DNA from: Rhypophila decipiens
Lineage: Eukaryota; Ascomycota; Sordariomycetes; Sordariales; Naviculisporaceae
Assembly (NCBI GenBank): GCA_033297075.1
Contig: MU858061.1
Location: forward strand, 124,001 to 188,000
Reading direction: 5' to 3'
Length of the DNA: 64,000 bases
The translations under genes were made by a program, and so were the position numbers. A model generated the notes under the pieces. The model was given only the letters and a program-made list of their open reading frames with translations. It was not told the origin of the DNA and searched no databases. Shown piece by piece: positions 47,753 to 59,900 of the stretch. Position 1 is the stretch's first letter. Each line of letters starts with the position of its first letter.

Positions 47753-50117
47753 TCAAGTCCTATCAGCAGGAGACCGTTGTGGAATGTTGGATGGATGGGC
47801 TCGACGCTTGAAGTCCAGACCATGCCAAAGAGGTTACATCAATGACACAATTGACGTGTGGTTCATCTACACTTGGTCTAGGTTAGCTAGGTCATGGATA
47901 CCTTCACTTGCCTGTAATCAATCGGAGCCGGAGTTAGTTCGTCTGGGTATTTGGTGTGGGTGCATCTCCCGACGATTTGGGAATGAATGCATCATGGGCT
48001 GAGCGCCAGGGAGGTATTCCCGGACGGCGGCGTGGGCGGTCAATTCCGGTAACGTTGTTCCATTCATTTGGTCTTTTGGTCTGTCTGTTGTACATACGAC
48101 AAAGCCAACCAATCAACTAACATGGTCGACTTTAGGCTATATCGAGAAGAAGAACCTGCGAGTATCTGGAGATACTTGATGGTGGGGGGCTGATGATGAA
48201 CCAATTCGAGTGTTCTGCAGCTCACATTTTTTTCTTGTCTTGGCCCGTTAGGACGGAGATATTCCACCCATCGTGCTGCACCAGAACGCCATCTACCATC
48301 CAACATCCACACCATCACCTATCACGAACCAGATGATGGGTTAGTCTGGGGCGCCAGCAGACAGGTGCCGAACAAGATACTTATCTACCCACCTACCTTG
48401 CCTACCCTGGTATTCTGGGTTTGGTTGTTGGTGGGTATGAACGGTCCTTCGTGTCGGGAAGAGCGATACGTACGAAAAAATTCGCATCATCATGCTTTTC
48501 TTCTCTACTTGCACCACCAGACCAGACGTCACGGTATTCGATGGATGCATACTGCTGTCGAGTCGCATCGGCATAGCATCACATAGCATCGCATCGCATC
48601 ATGTCATGTTATTGCCGGTATATGTCAGGTCAGGTTTCACAGGCACCGGTTTTCATGTCTTTATTCGGGGATTAAGTCCCGGAGGCTTCTTCAACTCGCT
48701 GTCCATTATGACGACGGGCCGATGGCTATCGTGGGCACCAATGGTAGGTTCCTTTACAGCATTTGCATCATCTGAAGAGTTGACAATGGCTTGTCTCGCA
48801 GCCATCTTCCTATGTTTTGAAGTCTGGATCTCACTTCTTTCTCATGGACGGTCCTCACGTTTAACGGCCATGTCCGCAATGTCATGTACAGTCAGTATTC
48901 TAAAGCAGGAACATCATGCGTAGGTAATAGCGTCCGGGCATTGAACCCTTTCAACGTTGAGCCGCATGTATCATTACCGATCTCGCTCCATATCCGAGCG
49001 AGGGAATGAGATACAACTTGGGTAAGCAATACTTGGCCGGTAGACCTCTTGACTGGTGCCCCTTGACTGAAAAAGCTCACAAAAGGACTGAATAACTGAC
49101 AAATATTAAGAGACACACAGACAGTCATATTCTGTCTGCCTCATAAGCAATACGAGACGACGGCTCTTATACCAAGCGACTCCTGTATAAGACATCCGGA
49201 TTACAGTACGTATGGTACTGTACAGATATTAGCATGATATGGCAGCGACGTAGCTTACGTCTATACTGTGTCGCAGATGTGCCCAGAGAGCTGGAATTCA
49301 GAACCTCGAGGCCTTGGGCGGTATCTTCCGTGGTCTGTCAGATTTCCAGACCTACCTAGAACCTCGAGCATGTCGTAGAGGTCACGATCACACCGAGGTG
49401 AGTTTAGCCCGTCCAACAAACACTCGAAGGGTACGGTGGCATGGACTATGCTTCCGGATCGTCGCTGCGAGACTGTCGGTAGGTTTGGTGTGGTTTCGTT
49501 TCAAGTTGCCGGTCTGGCTTTCAGGCTAAATTAGAATTGTTCTTTGTTAATTCCTAGTGCTCACTTCTAACCACCGAGCAGCCGCGCCAGCCAGCCGGGG
49601 ACCTAACCAGACAGACAGGTGGCCATCGCGGCTAACCCTGAGGTTCAGTCAGTCACCGTGTAACGGATGGTGCCCGCCCTGGGATTTAGTCACAAAATGG
49701 TGCTGTTACATGGCGGCTCTGATCCTTTTTTTCTCCGATTTTCAAATCTAAGAATATCATTTTCTTCTTCTCACTAGAGCCGTTGGGTCACGGTGAAGTT
49801 GGTGAAGGGGACCCGTTGTTGGTCTGGACTGCTGGAGTTTTCGGCTCGACTGGCCGTCTCCCGTAAGCTCCATTTTCTCCTTTGCTGCTGCTGTGGTCGT
49901 TGTTCTTCCGCCCTCGCTTAGCTTGTAATACGGTCCGTTGGATGGGATTGAATGAGACGTGGAGCATCGAGACCCTGTAGGCCGGCAACACTAGGTAAGA
50001 GATTGAGAGTGTATCCATCAGTCGATCGTAGATCACCTTGATTTTCTGGTAATTAGCCATTATAGATGTGTTTCCAGGTTTGCTGTATTGAATACATAGA
50101 TTTGACATGTATCAAGA

Positions 50118-50133
50118 CTCGTACGGATACGAG
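50118..50133. repeat. Short inverted repeat CTCGTA-N4-TACGAG
   Basis: Six-base arms are separated by four bases, about 540 bases before the ketopantoate-reductase ATG. It may be a dyad protein site or chance. Confidence 0.5.
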
Positions 50134-50669
50134 ACCGCTAATGTTATTTCAAGATTCAGGTGCCCCCATTGGGGTTGACAGAATGCGGGGTAGATTTGGG
50201 GGAGCTCTATTGGAGAAAGGCTTCAAAAGTGCCAAGATGAAATCATTCCCCAATCCAGTCCAAGTGTGGATGGCGACATCATTGCCCAGCCATTCCTATC
50301 CGGATACCGACCACCACCACCAACCTGCCTGCATCATCACCAACTTTTGAGAGACACAACAGGAGGCATTCAGCCACTATTGCTTCTTTTCCATACTCTA
50401 ACATAGAACAGAACACGTGCTTGTCTTTATCGCATTTGTTTTGTCACGACTTGTAGGCTTTACGTTATCCGTACACGTGCCGTATCAATATCCCTTCGTC
50501 AGTGGCTTGTTTTGATATTCCATCCACTACAATAACGTTACCCAATCGACCGACCCCTTTTCAGTAGCTGTGAACGTAAAGGGGCCGCATACAAACTGCC
50601 ACACACAAAGGTTGCAGACCGTCTATCCGCAGTCTGGTGGACAAACCTGGATCCCGCTTCTCCGTCACC

Positions 50670-52057
50670 ATGCATCAAGCTCCGAAGCCGGGTCCGGACC
50701 CGGAGAAGTAAGTGTTACCGGTCTTCTTCTTCTTCTTACCTCATCCGCCTCCGCGTCCCGAATGGAAACCGGTGTATGGCCCGGTCTGTTCCGGCAGGTC
50801 TGAACCATGCCCGTTTCACGTTTTACTGACACCCACTATCAGACCGGTCCATATCGTCTTTGTCGGCGCCGGAGCAGTCGGCTGTTTCTACGCCTCCCGG
50901 CTACATTTTGTAAGGCTTTCAATAATGACCTCTTTCCCACCGAGGACCCTTTTACTTGACTAACAACAAAAATGCACAATTATAAGCCATCCAAAAACAT
51001 CCACACCTCCCTAATAGCCCGCTCCAACTACAAGGCCCTGTCCGAATCCGGCGGCGTCCAGCTCCAAACCCACACCTTTGGAGACTACACCTTCACTCCG
51101 CACGCAGTCTATCCCTCCATTGCCGCAGCGTCCGCCCCAGGCCAGCCAAAATGGGACTACGTGATCGTAACGACCAAAGCACTACCCGACCGGTCCAACG
51201 ACCCGGAACTAATCGCCCCCCTAATAACCTCCCCCAACACCTGTATCGTACTGATCCAAAACGGCGTGGGCGTGGAACATCCATACCGCGAGCGATTCCC
51301 GTCCAACCCGATCCTGAGCGCCGTGACTGTTATTTCGGCGGAGCAGATTCGACCGGGGGTGATTCGGCAGAATCGCTGGACGAGGATTCATCTAGGCGGG
51401 TATGTCGACTCTGCTTCGTTTTCTGTTCCAGGTTCTTTGCAATCGAAATCTCCGGCGCCGGGGGGGACTGGGATCAATGAGGATGAGATAAAGAGGTTAG
51501 ATCATATGAGTGCCGTACATGCGAATCAACTCGGGGACTGGTGGACTCGGCTGGGCGGGATTCGCGATGTTGAGATCTCGAGCGAGATCGATCTGCAGAT
51601 GATTCGCTGGCATAAACTGTGTATCAACGCTGCGTTTAACCCCTCTGCGGTGTTATCTGGCGGGTTGGGGAACGCAGAGATGGTCACGGATAGTGATCCG
51701 ACTAGCCAGACCAAGGAGTTGAGGATTCATTTGCAGGGTGTTATGGATGAGATCTGGGGTGCTGTGCCCCAGATTTTGGGCAGGGGTTTCCCTGAGGATG
51801 GCAGTTTGGCTGCGCCGGAAAAGATTCTGAGGAGCAGTGAGCGGAATGTGGGCAGCAAACCGAGTATGTTGCTTGATTGGGAGGGTGGGAGGCCGATGGA
51901 GTTGGAGGTTATTCTGGGGAATCCGGTGAGGATCGCGAGACAGAGGGGTGTTGAGTTGCCGAGGATACAGACCATGTATGCGCTTTTGAAGAGTGCTCAG
52001 CGGGTTAGGGAGGAGGGGAGGAAGCAGGAGAAGGAGAAGGAAGGGGCTAAATTGTAG
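50670..52057 (+). CDS. Ketopantoate reductase family protein (ApbA/PanE)
   Basis: Three exons, 50670-50707, 50843-50909 and 50987-52057, give 391 residues. Exon 1 codes for only 12 residues plus part of a codon, and exon 2 carries the NADPH-binding VHIVFVGAGAVGCFYASRL with GAGAVG at residues 21-26. The next exon continues with SLIARSNYKAL. Lys99 (VTTKA) and the Lys245/Asn249 pair (KLCINAAFNPSA) match the conserved catalytic positions of the family, and ELEVILG lies near the end. Known members reduce 2-dehydropantoate to pantoate with NADPH for coenzyme A synthesis. Many fungi have several paralogues, some of unknown substrate, so the exact reaction is uncertain. The C-terminal tail is a Lys/Glu-rich run. 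It lies next to no other pantothenate gene. Confidence 0.88.
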
Positions 52058-55000
52058 GGGCTTGGGATGGATGGATGGTTAAGAATTGGGCTGTCGATAT
52101 GATGGGAGGCTGAGGGTACTTGTAATATGAAACTGAGATTTCGATCCCAGCGTCGAGGTATTGGGATAAAGCACGAGCTTGATAAATGAGAGGAAACATC
52201 AGAGCGCTATGCAGGCTCAGGTCACCAATGGAACATATTCGGATTGACTAAATCTGAACGGACGGCTCTAGGTAGGTTGTTCATTGGCGAGACTGGACGC
52301 ATGAAGCCTTCAGCGGAAAAGAGAGCATATCCGGATGGAGCCGAGCTTTGATCGAGCACATGGAACAGATTTCAGCAATGGTGGAGACAAGGAGATATAG
52401 TCATGGACTGAATTATGGTACACACATGTTTTGGTTCATTGTTAATTGCCCTCGACTTGCTGATAGGACGGTTTGTTCCTGTCAACCTCAACACCATGGT
52501 CGATATTGACTGGCTGATGCCCGTGTAGAGGTTCACGATTCACATTCAGATAGGCAGGAGAGTATAGAGAGAAGCAGAAGGCACCAAGTCGAACCAAGGC
52601 TTGTTACCAACAACATATGGAAGTACTGAGCGGACCATGTCACATCATGGGCCGAGATTTTGACTGACTTGAGGAGCCTCCATTTCCATAACCGGGTGCA
52701 TGAATCTGGCATCCATCTCAGTACTCACTCAGGCAAGCAAGACCATTGAAAGTCTACTGTCAGTTTTAGAACCCGGGCTGTCACTGATCGGACAACGAGT
52801 ATGTTTGGCTATTGAAGAGTGAAAACCCTAGTAGGTCTTCCTGTTTGTCCCAGGCCGGTGCTTGCCTTGTACCTTGTTTCCTTGAACAAAAGTTGGCGCA
52901 TGGCAAAGAGGCAGCGAAAGCAGTACCGCCCAAGAGATGAAAAGGGGCCATGCATGGGGTGAAAGTTTCTAGGGTGTCAGACTCAGACTAGGATATCTAT
53001 TATCAGCCCAAAGAGCTCATTCCTGGTCTCCCATGATAACAGGCCTGTTGTGGCAGCAGAGCTACATGGACTGACCAAACTGTCTTGATTATGTGTAGGG
53101 GATGAGTCTGAGACGTGATAGGTCCTGGTCGTTCCATCACTGAGTTGACATTGACGAACAGTTAGGGGTGACAACAAGAGTAAGTAATACTTCATGTTTG
53201 ATTGGCAAATGGTATCTAGACCATCATCAGATTCTTTCCTTTGAGATATGAGATTTGTGATTTGCGAAATGCGAAATGCGGTGGTTATCATGATGATGAT
53301 CTGATCTTATCACTCTGCGTAGGTAATCGTAATGTGATGAGCCGAACTGTGAGCTATCACCCCTCGACCAGCCTGAGTCTCAAGATAAGGGGGACGAGGC
53401 TGGAGGTTTCTCTCTTCTCCAACAACTGCAAGTATGTGATTCATCCCACAGGCTCTTTGCAGTTACCGGCCCCTCTGAGTTTGGTGATCCATGCAATAGT
53501 TCTTGCTATCAATGTCTCGGTGGCGGCTTGGTGATGTGAACAAAAGCAATAAGAGTATGAGACCGGTCTGACGTGAAGTACACACTTCATCTGGCATGAG
53601 CCGGATCAGATTGAGAGAACTGCCAACTTGAAGCCCGTATGTGTGTGCTCACGGAGATACACTGCATTCTGGATCATATCTCATGACAAGGGCATGATAC
53701 CGAGCAGCGGTGTGGTGAGGCTTGTAATTATTATCCGTTTCTGTGCTCGTCTGCTCGGTTCTAGCGCGATTCACAATCACCGACCGATGTGGGGGAGAGT
53801 CTCACAGACGACCATCGGGGAGCGGGAAAGTGAGTGAAAAAGGAAGGACCCTTAAAAGCCGTTGATGAAAAACGGCTCCGGCCTTGCTGTCAAGCCAACT
53901 GGGCCGGCTATACCCCTGGATATGTAATTATGACGACATTTCGCTACGACACTTGGACCCCTGATGTGCTGCCGTGTCTTTGTTATCGTTGTGCAACGGT
54001 AACGAGAAGTCGACGACGAATACCGCCCGGTAGTTGTGACCCGGTAATTGAATATCCCGGACCCGAACAAACCTGGGGGAAAAAAGAAACGAAGGAGCGG
54101 CTGGACCTTTCAACTGGGCCGTTTTTTCTTTTCCTTTTCTCTTCTTGAGCTGCAGAAATCATGCCATGGCTTGTGCGAGGATTGTGACGACATGGGTGAC
54201 TTTGTGATGTTGTGTGAGTTGCACAGAGGGGGCTGACATCAAATTGAGTTTAAATCAATGTGACGGATTGACCTGCTTGGGATCCCCGGTTCATTATCAT
54301 CATCAACATCGTACTGATTTACCCCTCTGGGATTTATATTGTGCTTTTCTTCCGATATCTCCTCAGTTTTGATGATTTGATCCTACACAAGCATAAACCA
54401 TGATTCGTCACTTTATTGTTTCGGGAGATGGAATGAACTCGAGATCAAAGAAAATGTTTCCCCTCCCCTGGGAAAGTAAACGAAGAAGTGAACAAAGAGA
54501 ATAACCATCGGACGGGAAGGAAATAGCAAGGAGATACATTTCTTGAAATGGAGAACTTACGGAGCAAAAGATCCGCAAAACAAGCTCTCCTCCAGTCAAA
54601 AGCCACCAACGCCTTGGTCCATCTGGCTGGGACCGCTGGGGCCTTGAATTGACCTTAAAGTGCTGCACAATGCCGAGTTCCCCAGGCACACGATGGGAAG
54701 TTTGGGGTAGCACAGCACCAACAAATCAGGATGCAGTGCTGCAGCGTGCCGTTAGCCATCTCGGAAGAGCTGCAAGACAGACAACGGAAACACAGAATAT
54801 TCAAAACATTCAAGAAGAAAATAATAAAAAATAGATATTGCCAGACAGGCCATCCATGAACACAGACACACTCGTCCTGACCGAGGGAAAAAAATATGCC
54901 AGAGAAGGAGAGGAGCCCCTGCTCCTCCCTCGGCCTTCATTGCCCCTCGATGCCAAGACAGTCATGGTGTCAGTGTCCTTGGCGACGTCACCGCTACCCC

Positions 55001-56683
55001 CATGCACTACCCATACAATTGCACCCAGCACGATCCGTTCTTGCCGTTCAGAGTTGCAATAAAGCGAGGGTTTTTATATCATGAAATTTGACGAATTGCG
55101 CTTGCTGTTGACCCTGTCGTTGCATCCTGAAAGTGGGCGAGGGAAAGATTCAAGAAAAGGGGGAGCAATAGGTACATTGTACATCTTTTATAGCAGGCGC
55201 GACTGGGATATCGGCAACCCACAGAGTTCCATAACGCGGCTTACCTATTCTTTTTCTCCCATCCTTTCATTTTGACTTTCAAATCGTCCTAGCCAAGTGC
55301 ACAATTGTGCAACATCCTTGATATCTACATCGGTCAGTCACTTCTCATTTCTATTCTTCATTTTTATTCCTCCACTCTGGCAACAATCACCTTACCTATT
55401 CGGGCAAGCATCGCAGTTCGAGCATGTACCGTGCATCACCGTCCAGCTGCCTCCTTCTATACCCTGCCAGCCCTGCCTGCTCATGCCTGTTGCTCACAGC
55501 CGTCTCTTCTACAAAGCTTACCGGTGCCCGGCTGTACCTTAGCTCTGGCGGTTCTGCTCCTAGACTTGTCAACCCCTCTTGGTCTGCAGACAGACTTGAA
55601 GACAGTGAAGCAGAGAGACCAACCGACGAGCAGCGCCCCGAGTCATTCTGACTTTGCGACTGACGGCGACAAAGGCCAATCGAGAATCGGGTTCTCCCAT
55701 TGCCCATCTCACCTGGTCTTGAGTTTCTAGACTCGTCGTTTGTTGTCGTCGCTGGTGTACAGAATACGGGCGTTGAGCATTGTATCTGTATACCTTGTAC
55801 AGTGTGATATTTGTCCAATATTCGGTATTCTTGGCTTTATTGTCACTCTTCGATAACTCGCCGTCGTCTGTACTCCAAACTCCACCACGGGCAACACATC
55901 TTCGATCCGGATCTGCCTGGACTACGAATTCACTATTTGCCTGGCCTGCTGGACCGTTTCAAGGTCCCAGAAACAAAACTGCCTGCAGCCTCCCGTTCCC
56001 TTGTCGATCCATCCGGCTTTTTTTGGTCCACAAGTCCCAAAAGATCGGCAACGGACAACCTGACCGCAAATCATTGCTAGCAAATCAACATCCCAAGTTC
56101 GCCTCCCCCAGCATCTTGCGCATCCCTCCGTGCCCTCCAACCGGCACTGACTGGCACAAACTCTCGCTTGGTGCAACTTGATCTCGATTCCCCACTCCAG
56201 CCGAACCGGTTTTCTTGCAATTCCCATCTTTTTGGGCCCCAACTTTCCCATATCGTTTTTCTTTTACCCTATTCTTCGGGACTTGGCATGTGCCCCTCCC
56301 CCTGAGACGGGAAAACAGGATCCAACAAGCTCTCCTCGCACAACCCCTCCGGCACGGCCCCCAGAACATCGCCTTTTGCATAAACGCATTTCTGTCGATT
56401 TGATCGAGAATTTTTCCCGAGGCACAAAGCTCTAGACCTCTGAACTGGGCCCATCATCCTCTCGCCTCGGCCCATTACGTATCTGAGTATCCACCACATG
56501 ATCCGGGAACAAGCGACTCTAAGCCCAAGACAAAAGTAAACAGACACAGACGACGCAGTGATATCAACAGCTGGCGAATCATATCGGGGCTGAGAGAACT
56601 GAAAGCGAAACGAATGCTGCGGCAAACCGGGGAGCCACACTTTTCCTCCGAGATAAGACAGGAGACGAGACCAGTTGGTGGGA
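52058..56683. other. 4.6 kb intergenic region upstream of the phytochrome gene
   Basis: No gene is supported. The left part is the 3' flank of the ketopantoate-reductase gene. From about 55.0 kb the sequence turns C/T-rich and resembles a long 5' leader of the phytochrome gene. It contains several ATGs, including two upstream frames listed separately. A leader intron is possible but I could not fix one. Confidence 0.55.
56498..56539 (+). other. Short upstream ORF in the phytochrome leader
   Basis: ATG to TAA, 13 codons plus stop, ending 144 bases before the phytochrome ATG. If transcribed it would be met by scanning ribosomes before the main start. Confidence 0.4.
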
Positions 56684-56937
56684 ATGGGCCCAACTCAGCC
56701 CGAGGGAAGCTCCCTCCTCCAGGTGCCCCCGGAACCAAGCCGGGCCGGATCAGCTTCGGGTGTGGGGACCGATCAAGACGCTGGGTCGAACTCGACGCCA
56801 TCGACCACAGTACCCAACACGCCCAGCCCTGCTCCTGTACTAGACGATCCCATTTCCATCGCTGCCTCGCCCACCTACATCTCGTCATGGAGCGCCTCGT
56901 CGGATCGTCAACTCGGCCACGGCAGCCAGGCAGATGA
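56614..56937 (+). other. Out-of-frame upstream ORF overlapping the phytochrome start
   Basis: This frame begins with ATG 70 bases before the phytochrome ATG and continues 254 bases into the coding region in another frame (107 codons). Its product is Arg/Pro-rich and not protein-like in the overlap, where it is a shadow of the main gene. Its likely meaning is translational control or a start skipped by leaky scanning. Confidence 0.4.
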
Positions 56938-59900
56938 CCCTATGGACCGGGTATTCCCTATTCGATCAGCAATCAGCATCGACACAGCCTCGGTCGACGG
57001 CGGCCCACGGAGCATGTCGGTGTCAGACAAGGCAGGCAAGAAGCCGTCCTCAGCCTCGGCCAATGCCGCTACCATTGTCCGCCCCTCCTCGACGGCAACC
57101 GTAAGACCGGATCTTAAGAGTACCAGCCGTTCTTCAGTTGCACGACCGTGGAACCGCAGACAGAATACGGCAACCGCGTCCATGTCCAGCATCCAAGCTG
57201 ACGCCGAGAGACATGGAAATGTCCTGCCTCTGCCCTTGACCCTCGAGGACTCGTCGGATGAGTCATCGATTCATGGTCCCGGACAGCACAGCCGGACTGC
57301 CAGTGCCTCGTCAAGTCGGAAATCAGGGAACTCAGCGCTTCCCGAGTCGTTGTACACCGCCAGGTTCAAGCATGTCACCACGGAAGAGGGACATGCCGTC
57401 ATTACCGGCCGGGACGGAAAGCTGCAGCGGTGCGAGGACGAACCGATATCCACTCCCGGGGCCATCCAGGGGTTCGGTTTAATGGTGGCCATCCAGGAAG
57501 AGCCGGATGGGCGCTTCGAAGTTCGATACGTCAGCGAGAACTCCAAAAGACTGATTGGCTACAGTCCAAAGGACCTGTTCAAGCTGAGCAGCTTCATGGA
57601 TATCCTGACCGAGGAGCAAGCGGATAATCTGCTCGACCATATCGACTTCATCAGGGACGAGGATGCGGATCCAGCTGTCAACGGGCCCGAGGTGTTTAGC
57701 CTATCTGTGCGGCATCCAAAAGAGCGCAAACCGGTCAAGCTATGGTGTGCCATTCACATCACCCCGGGGCGTCCAGAGCTGGTCATCTGCGAATTTGAGC
57801 TGGATGATGACAAGGAATATCCGCCACGACCGCCGGGTGAGGACACTCCCGAAACGCCCGAGGACACGCTCAACGCCAACCCCACGAGTGAGGAGTTGAC
57901 CGAGAGCACCGAAATCCTGAGCAAGCCGCTCCGAGTGCTGCGGAGTGCACGCAAGAAAAGGGGCGAGGCCGGAGCCATGCAGGTGTTTGACATCATGAGC
58001 CAGGTACAGGAGCAGCTGGCCAACGCTCCCGATCTTGAGAGGTTTTTGAAGATTCTGGTGGGAATTGTCAAGGAGCTTACCGGTTTTCATCGTGTCATGG
58101 TTTACCAATTTGATTCCACGTTTAACGGCAAGGTGGTAACTGAGCTGGTCGACCCTCAGCAGACCAGAGACCTCTACAAGGGTCTACACTTTCCCGCCTC
58201 GGACATTCCCAAGCAGGCCCGGGAGCTGTACAAGGTCAACAAGGTGCGCATTTTGTACGACAGAGACCTCGAGACGGCCAGGATCGTTTGCAAGTCCATG
58301 GTCGAGCTCGAGAACCCGCTGGACATGACGCACGCCTACCTCCGTGCCATGTCGCCCATCCACCTCAAGTACCTCGCCAACATGGCCGTTCGCTCGTCCA
58401 TGTCCATCTCCATCAATGCCTTTGGCGATCTGTGGGGCCTGATCGCCTGTCATTCGTATGGACCCAAGGGCATGCGCGTGTCGTTTCCCATAAGAAAGAT
58501 GTGCCGACTCGTTGGCGAGACGGTTTCCCGAAACATTGAGCGACTGTCATATGCCTCTCGTCTGCAGGCGCGCAAGCTCATCAATACTGTGCCGACCAAC
58601 AAGAACCCTTCAGGCTATATCATAGCCTCGTCGGATGATCTGCTCAAGCTGTTTGATGCCGACTTTGGCATGCTCTCCATCCGGGAAGAAACCAAGATCC
58701 TGGGCAAGATTGAGCATGCCCAAGAGCCATTGGCCATGCTTGAGTATCTGAGGCTTCGCAAGTTTACGTCGGTGGTCATGACGCAGGATATCAAGGTCGA
58801 CTTTCCTGATCTGCGTTACCGGCCCGGGTTCAATGTCATTGCCGGCTTGCTCTATGTTCCCCTGAGCGTCGGCGGCAGCGATTTCATAGTCTTCTTCCGC
58901 AAAGGTCAAGTTAGAGAGGTGACGTGGGCGGGGAATCCTTACGACAAGGTGATCCGGGAAGGAACGTCGGCCTACCTCGAACCCCGAAAGAGCTTCAAGG
59001 TATGGTACGAGACGGTCATCGGCAAGTCACGCGAGTGGTCCGAGGAGCAGGTCGAAACAGCCGCTGTCCTCTGCCTCGTTTATGGCAAGTTTATTGAGGT
59101 CTGGCGGCAGAAAGAGGCTGCGCTGCAGAACAGTCGCCTCACGAGGTTGCTCCTTGCCAACTCGGCCCACGAGGTTCGGACGCCGCTCAATGCCATCATC
59201 AACTACCTCGAGATTGCGCTGGAGGGCTCTCTGGACCAGGAGACCAGGGACAATCTTGCGCGATCCCATTCGGCGTCCAAGTCTTTGATCTATGTCATCA
59301 ACGACCTGCTGGATCTCACCAAGACCGAGGAGGGCCAAGAGCTAATCAAGGACGAGGTATTTGACCTGCCTGCGTGCGTGCGCGAGGCAACGGAGCAGTT
59401 CAAGAACGACGCCAAGCGAAAGGGTATCGCATACCAGGTGGTTGAGCACCCCGGACTGCCCCGGTTTGTGCATGGCGACCAGAGGCGAGTCAGACAGGCC
59501 GTCGCCAACATAACCGCCAATGCCGTGGAGCACACGACTGAAGGCTTTGTCAGGGTCGAGCTCTACGTTGCCGAAGTGCAGGACCGCCGCGTACGGATCG
59601 AAATTGTTGTCCAGGACACGGGCAAGGGCATGAGTAACACACAGCTCGACGACCTGTTTACCGATCTCGAGCAGGTCAACAACTACGACGAAGACCTGGG
59701 TATCGACGTCCCCGTCGACAAGAAGCCTGAAAACGCGAGGACATTGGGACTGGGCCTGGCGGTTGTGGCAAGAATCCTACGCAACATGGACGGGCAGCTG
59801 AGACTCAAGTCAGAAGAGGGTAAGGGCTCAAGATTTGTGATACAGCTTCCCTTCGAGCTACCGGACGAGGGGTCGGTTCCCGAAGATGGGAAGGGCACTG

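Larger units (their letters stand above)
38120..50669. other. 12.6 kb gene-poor block with weak coding remnants
   Basis: No gene with recognisable domains is present. The left end is the copper-fist promoter side. Frames of unusual length or protein-like look are 41113-41997 (plus, no ATG at its left end; first ATG at residue 39), 42529-43065 (plus, ATG start, 178 residues), 44682-45005 (minus) and the pair near 46485 and 47537 described separately. A G12 tract lies at 43033. Short TACCTACC and GTACGGTA words are scattered through. I could not find inverted terminal repeats, a transposase, or RNA genes. Confidence 0.5.
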
